From assembly GCA_001701165.1 (NCBI GenBank), contig DAAP01000057.1, forward strand, positions 1 through 57,311: a stretch of DNA of 57,311 bases, written 5' to 3'. Below the pieces are notes generated by a model that saw only the letters and a program-made list of their open reading frames with translations, was not told the origin of the DNA and ran no database searches. Source of the DNA: Bacteroidales bacterium H4. GTDB taxonomy: Bacteria > Bacteroidota > Bacteroidia > Bacteroidales > Muribaculaceae. Both the position numbers and the translations under genes were made by a program. Every line of letters starts with the position of its first letter. Positions within the stretch are counted from its first letter, which is position 1. Of this stretch, positions 36,254 through 44,397 are shown piece after piece.

Positions 36254-37198
36254 CTATTTGATGAGATATTGTGAGGAGATTGAGCGGTTTTCGTGCACGC
36301 GTCGTATGGTGTCTGCGAATATGCCGGCAATGGAGATGATGTGGCACTTGGGGCATTCCCTATTGTATGGGATTGAATTTGTGAAAATCATCTCGCATAG
36401 AGCACTATCCGTTACGCGTTGTGTGGCCGGGTCGCTCATTATGGCGTGAGATGCAACGGCTCGGACACTTCGAGCACCATTGGCAATCATTAGGTCTGCG
36501 GCTTTGGCTATTGTGCCGGCTGTGTCTACCATATCGTCAATCAAGATTACGTTTTTATCTTTGACATCGCCGATAATGGTCATGTGTTCGACTACGTTGG
36601 CTTTGGCTCGCTGCTTGTGGCACAAAACCAGTGGAACGCCGAGATATTTGGCATATGAGTTAGCGCGTTTTGCGCCGCCTACGTCAGGTGTAGCAATTAC
36701 CAAGTCTTCAAGCTTGAGCGACTGGATATATGGAATGAACACCGAGGATGCGTACAGATGGTCAACGGGAATGTTGAAGAATCCCTGTATCTGATCGGCG
36801 TGTAGATCCATGGTGATTACGCGGTCTACACCGGCGGTCATTAGCAAGTCGCTCACCAGTTTGGCAGCAATGGATACGCGCGGTTTGTCCTTGCGGTCTT
36901 GACGTGCCCATCCGAAGTAGGGTATCACGGCAATGACGGAACGTGCAGATGCGCGTTTAGCGGCATCTATCATCAGTAGTAGTTCCATCAGGTTGTCACT
37001 GTTAGGGAATGTTGACTGTACAAGGTATACCTCGCAGCCTCGAATGGATTCCTCGAAAGATACTTCAAACTCTCCATCGGCAAAGTGCTGTATGTTCATT
37101 TTGCCTAAGGGAACGTTCAGCTCGCGGCAAATCTCTTCGGCCATATAGAGCGAGCGTGTGCCCGCGAAGATTTTGAAAGGTACTTGTGGTGTATTCAT
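36254..37198 (-). CDS. prs: ribose-phosphate pyrophosphokinase
   Basis: Makes PRPP from ribose-5-phosphate and ATP. Blocks: FADGEFEVSFEESIRGCEVYLVQST near residue 35-60, PYFGWARQDRKDKPR (ATP loop) near 95-110, MDLHADQIQGFFNIPVDHL near 130-145, and the PRPP-binding NVILIDDMVDTAGTIAKAAD near 220. At 314 aa it has the standard length of class I PRPP synthetases. A TACCTTTG -7-like box lies on the minus strand near 37250-37257. Confidence 0.96.
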   Translation of the reverse strand: MNTPQVPFKIFAGTRSLYMAEEICRELNVPLGKMNIQHFADGEFEVSFEESIRGCEVYLVQSTFPNSDNLMELLLMIDAAKRASARSVIAVIPYFGWARQDRKDKPRVSIAAKLVSDLLMTAGVDRVITMDLHADQIQGFFNIPVDHLYASSVFIPYIQSLKLEDLVIATPDVGGAKRANSYAKYLGVPLVLCHKQRAKANVVEHMTIIGDVKDKNVILIDDMVDTAGTIAKAADLMIANGARSVRAVASHAIMSDPATQRVTDSALCEMIFTNSIPYNRECPKCHIISIAGIFADTIRRVHENRSISSQYLIK

Positions 37199-37329
37199 TT
37201 TTCTTTTGAAGAATGGTAATTGAAAGGATTGGGTGAGACTAATCTCACTGCAAAGGTAATCTTTTTTTTGCGTCCGTCCATATTATTATACAATAAAAAG
37301 CATTAGGATAATTGCGCATTGGTCTATTA

Positions 37330-37361
37330 TAAAAAAAGAGAACGGTATATTTGCCGCTCTC
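37330..37361 (-). terminator. terminator after the 37411 gene
   Basis: Minus strand GAGAGCGG, 8-nt loop, CCGTTCTC (37361-37338; one G-T pair) followed by TTTTTTT, which also separates it from prs. Confidence 0.8.
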
Positions 37362-37410
37362 AATATTATCCAAACTTGTGAAATGTATTAGTGTCTTTGA
37401 ATTGCAGTTT

Positions 37411-37911
37411 CTAAGATTGTGTGAGATTTAATGCTTCCAAAGTGGATTTTTCGGGGTTGGCAGCGACAATTCGACCATCGGGGTCAATAAGTATTGCGCC
37501 ATAGTGGTCTGAAATGCCGTATACTGTTCGTAGATTATGAGCAAGTGCTGCCCCGGCATAAAACTGTGTTTTGTTTGGTAGATGGTCTTGGCGGATAATT
37601 TCGCGATATAACACGGGGTCTTCATCGAGGTTTATGGATGCATACTCAACGGCGTTCCCGTTTTTGGATTGTTGATGCCAGCGGCTATATTCGGCGGCCG
37701 TAATGCGCGATTGTGCATCTTTGGAGGTCCAAAATGCGATGAGCGTATAGTGCCCCTTGTGGCTGTCAAGTGTGAAGGTGTGATCTGCATTCTTTACTTC
37801 GAATGCCGGAGCTTTATCGCCGATAGTTGCTGCTGTGGGGGCGGATTCAAATCCGTAAGTGACAGAAAGCATCCCGACTAAAAGCACAATAATAAAAAGT
37901 TGTTTTTTCAT
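37411..37911 (-). CDS. thioredoxin-fold protein without CxxC
   Basis: 166-aa exported protein: signal peptide MKKQLFIIVLLVGMLSVTYG, then a TlpA/redoxin-like domain starting IGDKAPAFEVKN. At the place where FW-SWCPPC normally sits the sequence reads LIAFWTSKDAQSR, so both cysteines are missing and dithiol oxidoreductase activity is unlikely. The C-terminal ILIDPDGRIVAANP is a normal thioredoxin-fold end with the Pro/Asp context. It has its own promoter and a structured leader. A chaperone-like or binding role is possible. Confidence 0.7.
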   Translation of the reverse strand: MKKQLFIIVLLVGMLSVTYGFESAPTAATIGDKAPAFEVKNADHTFTLDSHKGHYTLIAFWTSKDAQSRITAAEYSRWHQQSKNGNAVEYASINLDEDPVLYREIIRQDHLPNKTQFYAGAALAHNLRTVYGISDHYGAILIDPDGRIVAANPEKSTLEALNLTQS

Positions 37912-37937
37912 TGCAAATCGTTATAGTTCTACACTAA

Positions 37938-38013
37938 GATGTACACCGGGGCATCCACTGCTTTTTGGAGTACATCCTGCCGATTTTCGGCAAGGCGCTA
38001 CCGCTGTAGCACC
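37938..38013 (-). ncRNA. candidate three-hairpin RNA leader
   Basis: Between a perfect promoter and the 37911 start codon, the minus-strand RNA can form three successive hairpins: GGTGCTAC/GTAGCGCC (38013-37994, 8 bp, tetraloop), TGCCGA/TCGGCA (37992-37978) and GATGTAC/GTACATC (37976-37938) with an inner TCCA/TGGA. ACCGG at 38016-38012 may also pair with CCGGT at 37949-37945, making a pseudoknot. There is no T tract. It could be a riboswitch-like leader or a small RNA; I match it to no family I know. Confidence 0.5.
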
Positions 38014-38036
38014 GGTTTCCTTTTGGAATTGCGACG

Positions 38037-38067
38037 CAAAGTTACAACTAATATATTGAATATCAAA
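38037..38067 (-). promoter_or_regulatory. consensus promoter of the structured leader
   Basis: Minus strand TTTG (38067-38064), exactly 19 nt, then TAACTTTG (38044-38037). The predicted transcript starts near 38030, giving a leader of about 115 nt. Confidence 0.8.
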
Positions 38068-38191
38068 AATATGCTTGATGAGCGTGGCTCAACATGCGTG
38101 AAAAAACAATGCCCACAATGTCGTTTTTAACATTTAACAACTGCATGAGTGTGCATCGGATAAGGGAGGAATGCGAAGTGGTTAATAATTG

Positions 38192-39175
38192 TTAAGACGG
38201 GGAGTACCCGGCTTTTTCGAGGCTGTTTTTTGTGCCGAAAAAGCTCGGGGACAACAACTGAGACAGAGCCGTTTCGGGGTATTTTTCCATATAGCTCTTG
38301 ACTATTCTAAGGCCGATATATCGTGCCACGCGTCCGGGTGCGTCCGGGCTGATAATATATGTTTGTGGTGATGGAGCAAATAGTTTTTCCATAAGTGCCG
38401 CATCTGTCGAGTAGAGCATTTGTCCTTCGATAAGATGCTTCCAAATAAATGTTTCGTTTGATTGTATATCGGCCATGGTTGTTTCATTGTATCCGAGGGC
38501 ATGGGCTTCAGTAGCCTCCGGAACGACCTGAATCTTGGCGTAAGCTAAAGCCCCTTCGTATAATAAGCGCGACAATATTGTTCGCTGTGCATTGGCAATT
38601 CTTTTGTATGGATAAGCATCGGCTATTAGAGACTCGGCCAAATCGTAAGGTAGCATTTGTGGACATTTTGTGGCGCGGATATATTGTGGCCACCCGGAAT
38701 ATGCTGGGTGGTTGCTGCCGAGATAATGGTTAAGAGCGACAAATACGTATGGTTCGTTGATTACTATAGATTTGCGGTCGGACCATACCACGGATGCATA
38801 ATGGCGGCGGTGCAACACCAAACCTTTGTCAGCGGCGTTGTATAATATCATGCCCAAAGTATCGCGCATTGTGGCCAAGTTCGGAAACACTTTTGCCGCT
38901 TCGGGAGCAAACATCGCCACGGCACGAGATGTGGCGTAATCCTGCCAAGTTGTGTCGCCATGCGTTGAGCCCAGATATTGCAACAATGCATCGGCATACG
39001 CCTTAATATCCTCCGGTAGTATCGCAGTCTCGGCTTCGTTATTGTATGTCAGTGCGAGACTGTCAAGCCGTATAATCGGCTCCGGAGTTAGGCCTCTGTC
39101 GCCATTTGTGCATCCGGTGAATGTGCAAAGTAGCGATACGATGATAATATAAATGTAGGATTGTTTTTTAACCAT
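38192..39175 (-). CDS. gldB: GldB-like lipoprotein
   Basis: 327-aa lipoprotein with signal peptide and lipobox LLCTFTGC. The body carries the GldB pattern: FPNLATMRDTL, NEPYVFVALNHYLGSNHPAYSG near 155 and PQMLPYDLAESLIADAYPYKR near 180. GldB was found with gliding in Flavobacterium but occurs in non-motile Bacteroidales too, so the role here is unknown envelope work, not motility. Zinc-metallopeptidase-like character (DUF2268 relationship) has been noted for the family, but I cannot see an intact HExxH. A TAAATTTG box lies upstream on the minus strand, near 39202-39209. Confidence 0.82.
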   Translation of the reverse strand: MVKKQSYIYIIIVSLLCTFTGCTNGDRGLTPEPIIRLDSLALTYNNEAETAILPEDIKAYADALLQYLGSTHGDTTWQDYATSRAVAMFAPEAAKVFPNLATMRDTLGMILYNAADKGLVLHRRHYASVVWSDRKSIVINEPYVFVALNHYLGSNHPAYSGWPQYIRATKCPQMLPYDLAESLIADAYPYKRIANAQRTILSRLLYEGALAYAKIQVVPEATEAHALGYNETTMADIQSNETFIWKHLIEGQMLYSTDAALMEKLFAPSPQTYIISPDAPGRVARYIGLRIVKSYMEKYPETALSQLLSPSFFGTKNSLEKAGYSPS

Positions 39176-39375
39176 AGTTTTTGATGGGAAAATATTCGCG
39201 CAAATTTAGGCAAAAATGGCAGATATAATATCAATGTTGGCGGAAAAGTGTCTGCTATGTCAAAAATTAACGCGTGTAATGGGTGTCCGTGGCGAACTTT
39301 TTAGTATTTTTGCAGATAAATTGCGCAGGCGTACCGCCTAAGGCGAGCGCGTTGTGCGTGTATAGATATTAGATA

Positions 39376-40224
39376 ATGACTGCCAAACGCATACATACGA
39401 TACTTGTCTCGTTAATATTGTGCACCATAGGTATGATGGCTGCAGATGATACACAGCCTTTTGTCTTGGTGCTTGATCCGGGACATGGAGGCAAGGATAT
39501 AGGGGCTCCTGGCGCGTGTCGCAAAACCACGGAAAGCGCAGTGGTCCTGGATGTCGCCAAGCGGGTAGGGCGTATGGTAGAAAATGCAGATTTGGATATA
39601 AAGACGGTATATACCCGAAAGACAGACCGCTTTGTTACATTGCAGGGACGCGCCGATATAGCGAATAAGGCGCATGGTGATTTATTTGTAAGTATACATT
39701 GCAACTCGGTAAAGTCCGGAGGAAACAATGTACAAGGTACTTCGGTGTACACACTTGGCAGTGGGAAATCGAGTGAAAACCTGCGAGTAGCTATGCGAGA
39801 AAATTCTGTGATTGAACTTGAGCCGGATTATACGGCAAAATATAGCGGCTTTGATCCAAATTCGGTCGAGTCGTACATATTGTTTGAGCTGAGCCAAGAT
39901 GTTCACATAAGACAGAGCATTGACTTTGCGCGATTGGCTCAGGACGAATTGGTAACTACGGCAGGACGTGTAGACAAGCGGCTACGACAAGCTAACTTTT
40001 GGGTATTATGGGCAACTTCGATGCCTGCCGTATTAGTCGAACTTGATTTTATTTGTAATCCGACAATTGAGGCGTTTTTTGCCGATGAAGAAGGTCGGGA
40101 AAAATGTGCTCAGGCAATATTTAATGCCATTAAGACGTATTACGAGCGTACCATCAGGCAAAAGGAGGCGGGCAAACAACACACCGCATCTGCTGATAGA
40201 CCCAATGGTAAGAAAAAAAGATAG
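39376..40224 (+). CDS. N-acetylmuramoyl-L-alanine amidase
   Basis: 282-aa periplasmic Zn amidase (Amidase_3) that cuts peptide stems from peptidoglycan. Signal peptide MTAKRIHTILVSLILCTIGM then MAADD; catalytic domain starts LVLDPGHGGKDIGAPG (Zn ligand His), E in KTTESAVVLDV, His in VSIHCNSV, and Glu in PAVLVELDFICNP near 220. The basic C-terminal tail (RQKEAGKQ, GKKKR) has no known domain. The -7-like box TATTTTTG at 39305-39312 lies 60 nt upstream. The MCE gene follows after 86 bp on the same strand, a common Bacteroidales arrangement. Confidence 0.92.
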   Translation: MTAKRIHTILVSLILCTIGMMAADDTQPFVLVLDPGHGGKDIGAPGACRKTTESAVVLDVAKRVGRMVENADLDIKTVYTRKTDRFVTLQGRADIANKAHGDLFVSIHCNSVKSGGNNVQGTSVYTLGSGKSSENLRVAMRENSVIELEPDYTAKYSGFDPNSVESYILFELSQDVHIRQSIDFARLAQDELVTTAGRVDKRLRQANFWVLWATSMPAVLVELDFICNPTIEAFFADEEGREKCAQAIFNAIKTYYERTIRQKEAGKQHTASADRPNGKKKR

Positions 40225-40310
40225 TCACCTCTCACTCCAAAGTAGTATCTAAATCAGAAACAACAAGTGGTGTCATACACCGCGATACGATAACACGAAC
40301 CAAATAGACA

Positions 40311-41210
40311 ATGAAAAAAGTCTTCAGAAAAGAGATCCTTATTGCCGTATGTGTCCTTTCGGCACTTGCCATTTTGGTATTTGGCATTGATTTCCTAAAA
40401 GGTGTCAATGTATTCAAAGCTACCAATTATTACTATGCAACTTACACCGACGTCCAAGGTCTGGCTGTATCGGCTCCCGTGACCCTGAGCGGTTACAAAG
40501 TAGGACAAGTACGTGACATAACCTACGAGTACGATAACCCCGGACATGTACGTGTCGAAATTGCCCTTGATAAAAACCTACGTCTGCCCAAAGGTTCGCA
40601 AGCTGTGCTTTCCAGTGATTTACTGGGTACGGCATCTATACAACTAGCATTGGCTCCGGGCAAAGACTTCTATGAAGTAGGCTCGGAAATACCCGGCATA
40701 GTTCCCAAGGGGATGATGGATAATATTTCGGATGACCTGCTACCGTCAGTCGCTGCAATAGTTCCGAAGGTGGATACTTTGCTCACCGGTGTCAATGCTC
40801 TTGTCTCCGATCCTGCTCTTGCAGCTTCGGTAAAACGACTCGATGCAATTACGGCAAATATAGAAAAGGCTACAGTAGCGCTCAATGGTATTATGCGTAC
40901 ACTTCCGCCCATAACATCAGATATCAAGTCCATTACCGGCAATGCTTCAACCGCAGTGGGGAATATCGCTGTACTTTCGGAGAAACTTAGTACAATACCT
41001 GTGGACTCGCTGATGACCACATTGGATGCTACTGCACAGAACCTCAAGGATCTCTCCGAGCAGCTTAAGAGCCCCAATTCGACTTTGGGACAATTGATGA
41101 ACAATCCTGCGTTGTACAATAACCTTAATGCTACTATACAGAGTCTTGATTCGTTGTTTACCGACATCAAAGCTCATCCTAAACGCTATATCAGCATTAA
41201 GTTATTATAA
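40311..41210 (+). CDS. MlaD/MCE family protein
   Basis: 299-aa membrane-anchored MCE protein implicated in lipid transport between membranes. N-terminal transmembrane helix about residues 9-27 (ILIAVCVLSALAILVFGIDF), MCE domain about 38-115 with YTDVQGLAVSAPVTLSGYKVG and LLGTASIQL, then a helical region (140-299) rich in Leu/Ser repeats. It can assemble as a hexamer, as known for MCE proteins. It follows the amidase and is ahead of a hairpin, likely ending the transcript. Confidence 0.9.
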   Translation: MKKVFRKEILIAVCVLSALAILVFGIDFLKGVNVFKATNYYYATYTDVQGLAVSAPVTLSGYKVGQVRDITYEYDNPGHVRVEIALDKNLRLPKGSQAVLSSDLLGTASIQLALAPGKDFYEVGSEIPGIVPKGMMDNISDDLLPSVAAIVPKVDTLLTGVNALVSDPALAASVKRLDAITANIEKATVALNGIMRTLPPITSDIKSITGNASTAVGNIAVLSEKLSTIPVDSLMTTLDATAQNLKDLSEQLKSPNSTLGQLMNNPALYNNLNATIQSLDSLFTDIKAHPKRYISIKLL

Positions 41211-41296
41211 GCTTCGGCCGGATTCGATAGTAAGGCAACCCCATGACGAGTACACATGAAGCACTAATCATGGTGCGTGTCATAATAGGCAAACAA

Positions 41297-41330
41297 TTAC
41301 CCCTGTCACAAATAGTTGTAGCAGGGGTAA
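41297..41330. terminator. hairpin after the MCE gene
   Basis: TTACCCCTG (41297-41305) and CAGGGGTAA (41322-41330) pair perfectly, with ACAA/TTGT extending the stem inside. It resembles the hairpin at 34427-34463. No T tract. Confidence 0.6.
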
Positions 41331-41400
41331 GTCTCTAAAATAACCTTGTATACCATTTTTGTTGCTATAATATATAAGCACCGGAGCTAAAGATAGTAAT

Positions 41401-42972
41401 ATGACAGAACGTATAGAGTTGACGGTAGATCCTCGGACGGCTGCCGATGACGCGCTTATGCGCGTATACATATCCACCAAGATGGACATAGATGTCAATC
41501 GTATTCGCCGCGTAGACATCGTGCGCCGCTCCATAGATGCGAGGCAGCGTAATATAAAAGTCAATCTTGCGGTCATAGTTCATATAGACAAAATAGATAC
41601 GACGGTCGATCTTGCACGGCCTGTAACGTTTGAGCCTGTCGGCGTCGATGCACCGGAGGCCATTGTTGTAGGTGCCGGCCCGGCCGGGTTGTTCGCAGCC
41701 CTAAGGCTTATAGAGCTGGGCGTTCGTCCGATAGTCCTGGAGCGTGGTAAGGATGTGGACAGCCGTCGCGTTGATCTTGCTGCAATCAGTCGTCGCGGCA
41801 TTGTCGATAATGACAGCAACTACTGCTTTGGAGAAGGCGGTGCCGGGGCCTATTCGGATGGTAAACTATACACTCGCAGTCGCAAACGTGGTCCGGTTGA
41901 CGTCATTCTCAATATATTCCATCAACACGGCGCCTTGCGTGATATACTTGTAGATGCTCATCCACATATTGGTTCGGATCGCTTGCCAGCCATTATCAAG
42001 GCTATACGTCAAACAATCCAACGCTGTGGTGGGGTCGTAAATTTTGGAGCGCGAGTCGTATCGGTGGACATTGAAGTGAAAGACAGTGTGCGCCATGTTG
42101 CAGGTGTGACAACGGCAGAGGGCAAATCGTACCAAGGTCCGGTTATACTTGCCACAGGCCATTCGGCACGAGACATATACCATTTTTTTGCAGATAAGGG
42201 TCTTGCACTTGAGGCTAAGGGGATTGCTGTCGGTGTGCGCTTGGAGCATCCACAGAATGCTATAGACCGGATACAATATCATAATCCAAATGGACGGGGT
42301 AAATACTTGCCGGCTGCCGAATATTCGATGCTGACACGTGTGGATGACCGTGCGGTGTACTCTTTCTGCATGTGTCCAGGTGGTTACATCATACCTGCGG
42401 CAAGTGCCCCGGACGAATTGGTTGTCAACGGCATGTCTCCAGGCAACCGCGGCACACGTTGGGCCAACAGTGGAATGGTGGTGGAAATACTTCCGGAGGA
42501 TGTCGAAGGCGATGACGAGCTGCGTATGATGCATTATCAAGAGAATATTGAACGTCAATTCTTTGAAGACGGTGGCAGCCTTAATGCACCGGCACAGCGT
42601 ATGACCGATTTTGTCGCTTCACGTCCGTCTGTATCATTGCCGTCCACTTCATATGCCGCCGGGATACATCCGGCACGTGTAGACGAGCTACTGCCAAAGG
42701 CTGTAGCATATCGTTTACAAAAGGGATTTAGCGAATTCGGGCGTCGCCATCAAGGTTTTTTATGTGCGGATGCATGTGTTATAGGTGCCGAGACTCGTAC
42801 CAGTTCGCCTGTACGCATTCCGCGAGATGAAACATCGTTTATGCATACAGAGGTGTCAGGCCTATATCCATGCGGCGAAGGCGCCGGATATGCCGGTGGC
42901 ATCGTCTCTGCCGCCATCGATGGACGCCGATGTGCCGAGGCTTTAGCTGAGGCTTTGGTCGCACAGAATTAA
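41401..42972 (+). CDS. FAD/NAD(P)-dependent oxidoreductase (COG2509 type)
   Basis: 523-aa flavoprotein, role unknown. An N-terminal ferredoxin-like alpha/beta module (about 1-80) precedes the Rossmann FAD site, AIVVGAGPAGLFAALRLIELG near residue 86. Further FAD-linked motifs are YCFGEGGAGAYSDGKLYTR near 142 and ILATGHSARDIYHF near 256, and the C-terminal GLYPCGEGAGYAGGIVSAAIDG is the flavin-contact end. This order matches the uncharacterised FAD-dependent dehydrogenase group found widely in anaerobes. It has a short upstream region after the MCE hairpin. Confidence 0.88.
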   Translation: MTERIELTVDPRTAADDALMRVYISTKMDIDVNRIRRVDIVRRSIDARQRNIKVNLAVIVHIDKIDTTVDLARPVTFEPVGVDAPEAIVVGAGPAGLFAALRLIELGVRPIVLERGKDVDSRRVDLAAISRRGIVDNDSNYCFGEGGAGAYSDGKLYTRSRKRGPVDVILNIFHQHGALRDILVDAHPHIGSDRLPAIIKAIRQTIQRCGGVVNFGARVVSVDIEVKDSVRHVAGVTTAEGKSYQGPVILATGHSARDIYHFFADKGLALEAKGIAVGVRLEHPQNAIDRIQYHNPNGRGKYLPAAEYSMLTRVDDRAVYSFCMCPGGYIIPAASAPDELVVNGMSPGNRGTRWANSGMVVEILPEDVEGDDELRMMHYQENIERQFFEDGGSLNAPAQRMTDFVASRPSVSLPSTSYAAGIHPARVDELLPKAVAYRLQKGFSEFGRRHQGFLCADACVIGAETRTSSPVRIPRDETSFMHTEVSGLYPCGEGAGYAGGIVSAAIDGRRCAEALAEALVAQN

Positions 42973-43129
42973 TCGTTTGTAAAAAAACAAAACGCAGTAG
43001 GCACAGTTCCTAACAAAGAGTAATAGTGCCATAAAGCCCAATGAGTATTTGTTACTCAACAGGCATTTGTGGCAGGTTGTGCATCGCCCAAAAGAACTTA
43101 GTTACGGACTCTTCTGCCTATGGTAATGG

Positions 43130-44326
43130 TCAGGATTTAGTCCCTTTTGCTCCTTTTGCTCCTTTTGTGCCGCCGCCAAGGGCAAAGATGTTCTGGTCGT
43201 ATGATACTATTTTTTGGCTTTGATGGCGGGCACGTCTAAGTGCAAGAGACACCAGTTGCGACATTAATTCGCTGAAGGTGATACCAGATGCCTCCCATAA
43301 GTAGAAAGATAGTGAGCCGGGTATTGTGTTGATTTCGTTGACGTATATCGAGCCGTTGGCATCATCGATTATCAAGTCGACGCGGGCCACTCCGTGGCAT
43401 GACAATACACGGAATGTTTCTCCGGCGAGGAATTGGATGCGTTTGGTGATACCTTCGTCCAATTCTGCAGGGATTCGTTTGGCCGAAGCTTGCATTCCTT
43501 TGGCGCCTTTGCTTCCTCCCATGTATTTGTCTGTATACGAAAGAATTTCCCCGGTTTTGATGGGCTCTTCAAGTACGGACATATGATAGTCGTCACATGT
43601 CCCGAGGACAGAGCAGTTGATTTCTTTGAGTTGCTCAACGAGATGTTCGACGATGAGTCGTGTCGAGTATTTCGCTGCTTCGGTGATTTTTTCGGCAAGA
43701 GCCTCGCGATTGTCAGCACGTGCGATGCCTACAGAAGACCCGAGGTCGGCAGGCTTGACAATTACGGGGTAAGACAAGACTTTTTCTACTTGGGCGATAA
43801 CTGCGTCGGGCTCTGAAGCCCACTTTTGATCCGTAAACCATGTATAGTCCACCACAGGAATATCGCAAGCGCGAAGTATCATCTTCATCGTAATTTTGTC
43901 CATGCCGTTGGCCGAGGCAAGTACATCGCATCCTGCATATGGTATGCCTATAGCCTGCAAAATACCTTGGAATGACCCGTCTTCACCATTGGCGCCGTGT
44001 AGTACCGGGATGATTACGTCAAGTGTGGTTACCTTTTTGACTTTGATGCCAAACATCGAGGACGCGTTGGTATATAGAGCGGTGTCGCCATAGATGGGGC
44101 GCATGTATACAGGTGTACAACGGCGCAACAGAGCAGGGACATCACGGTAATTGGAAACGTCCATCAAGGCTTTGCCTGTATACCATTGCCCTCCCTTGGT
44201 GATATATATGGGGGTTATGTCATAAAGTGTTCGGTCAATGGCACTCATAGCTTGAGATGCCGAGATTACGGATATTTCGTGCTCGGTGGAGCGTCCGCCG
44301 AAAAATACACCGATATTGGTTTTCAT
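43130..44326 (-). CDS. ddl: D-alanine-D-alanine ligase family protein
   Basis: 398-aa ATP-grasp ligase joining D-Ala residues. N-terminal VFFGGRSTEHEISVIS, central PVIVKPADLGSSVGIARA with the ATP-binding lysine, the omega-loop region YTDKYMGGSKGAKG and the ATP/Mg site YVNEINTIPGSL. The opening resembles clostridial/enterococcal-type enzymes more than the Ddl I associate with Bacteroides, and the loop with GGSKGAKG is unusual, so substrate specificity could differ. The last residues GGGTKGAKGAKGTKS come from a 9-nt tandem repeat. It lies 71 bp downstream of the MurF-like gene. Confidence 0.85.
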   Translation of the reverse strand: MKTNIGVFFGGRSTEHEISVISASQAMSAIDRTLYDITPIYITKGGQWYTGKALMDVSNYRDVPALLRRCTPVYMRPIYGDTALYTNASSMFGIKVKKVTTLDVIIPVLHGANGEDGSFQGILQAIGIPYAGCDVLASANGMDKITMKMILRACDIPVVDYTWFTDQKWASEPDAVIAQVEKVLSYPVIVKPADLGSSVGIARADNREALAEKITEAAKYSTRLIVEHLVEQLKEINCSVLGTCDDYHMSVLEEPIKTGEILSYTDKYMGGSKGAKGMQASAKRIPAELDEGITKRIQFLAGETFRVLSCHGVARVDLIIDDANGSIYVNEINTIPGSLSFYLWEASGITFSELMSQLVSLALRRARHQSQKIVSYDQNIFALGGGTKGAKGAKGTKS

Positions 44327-44397
44327 AATTAAGAATGTATTGTATTGTTACTCGCTTGTGTTATGCGTAAGCTATTTGGATGCGATATGAGTGCCAA

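Noticed and set aside
37938..38013. SRP RNA identity of the hairpin leader
   Set aside because: Only an AGCAG string is shared; the conserved GGAA tetraloop and flanking SRP core are missing on both strands.
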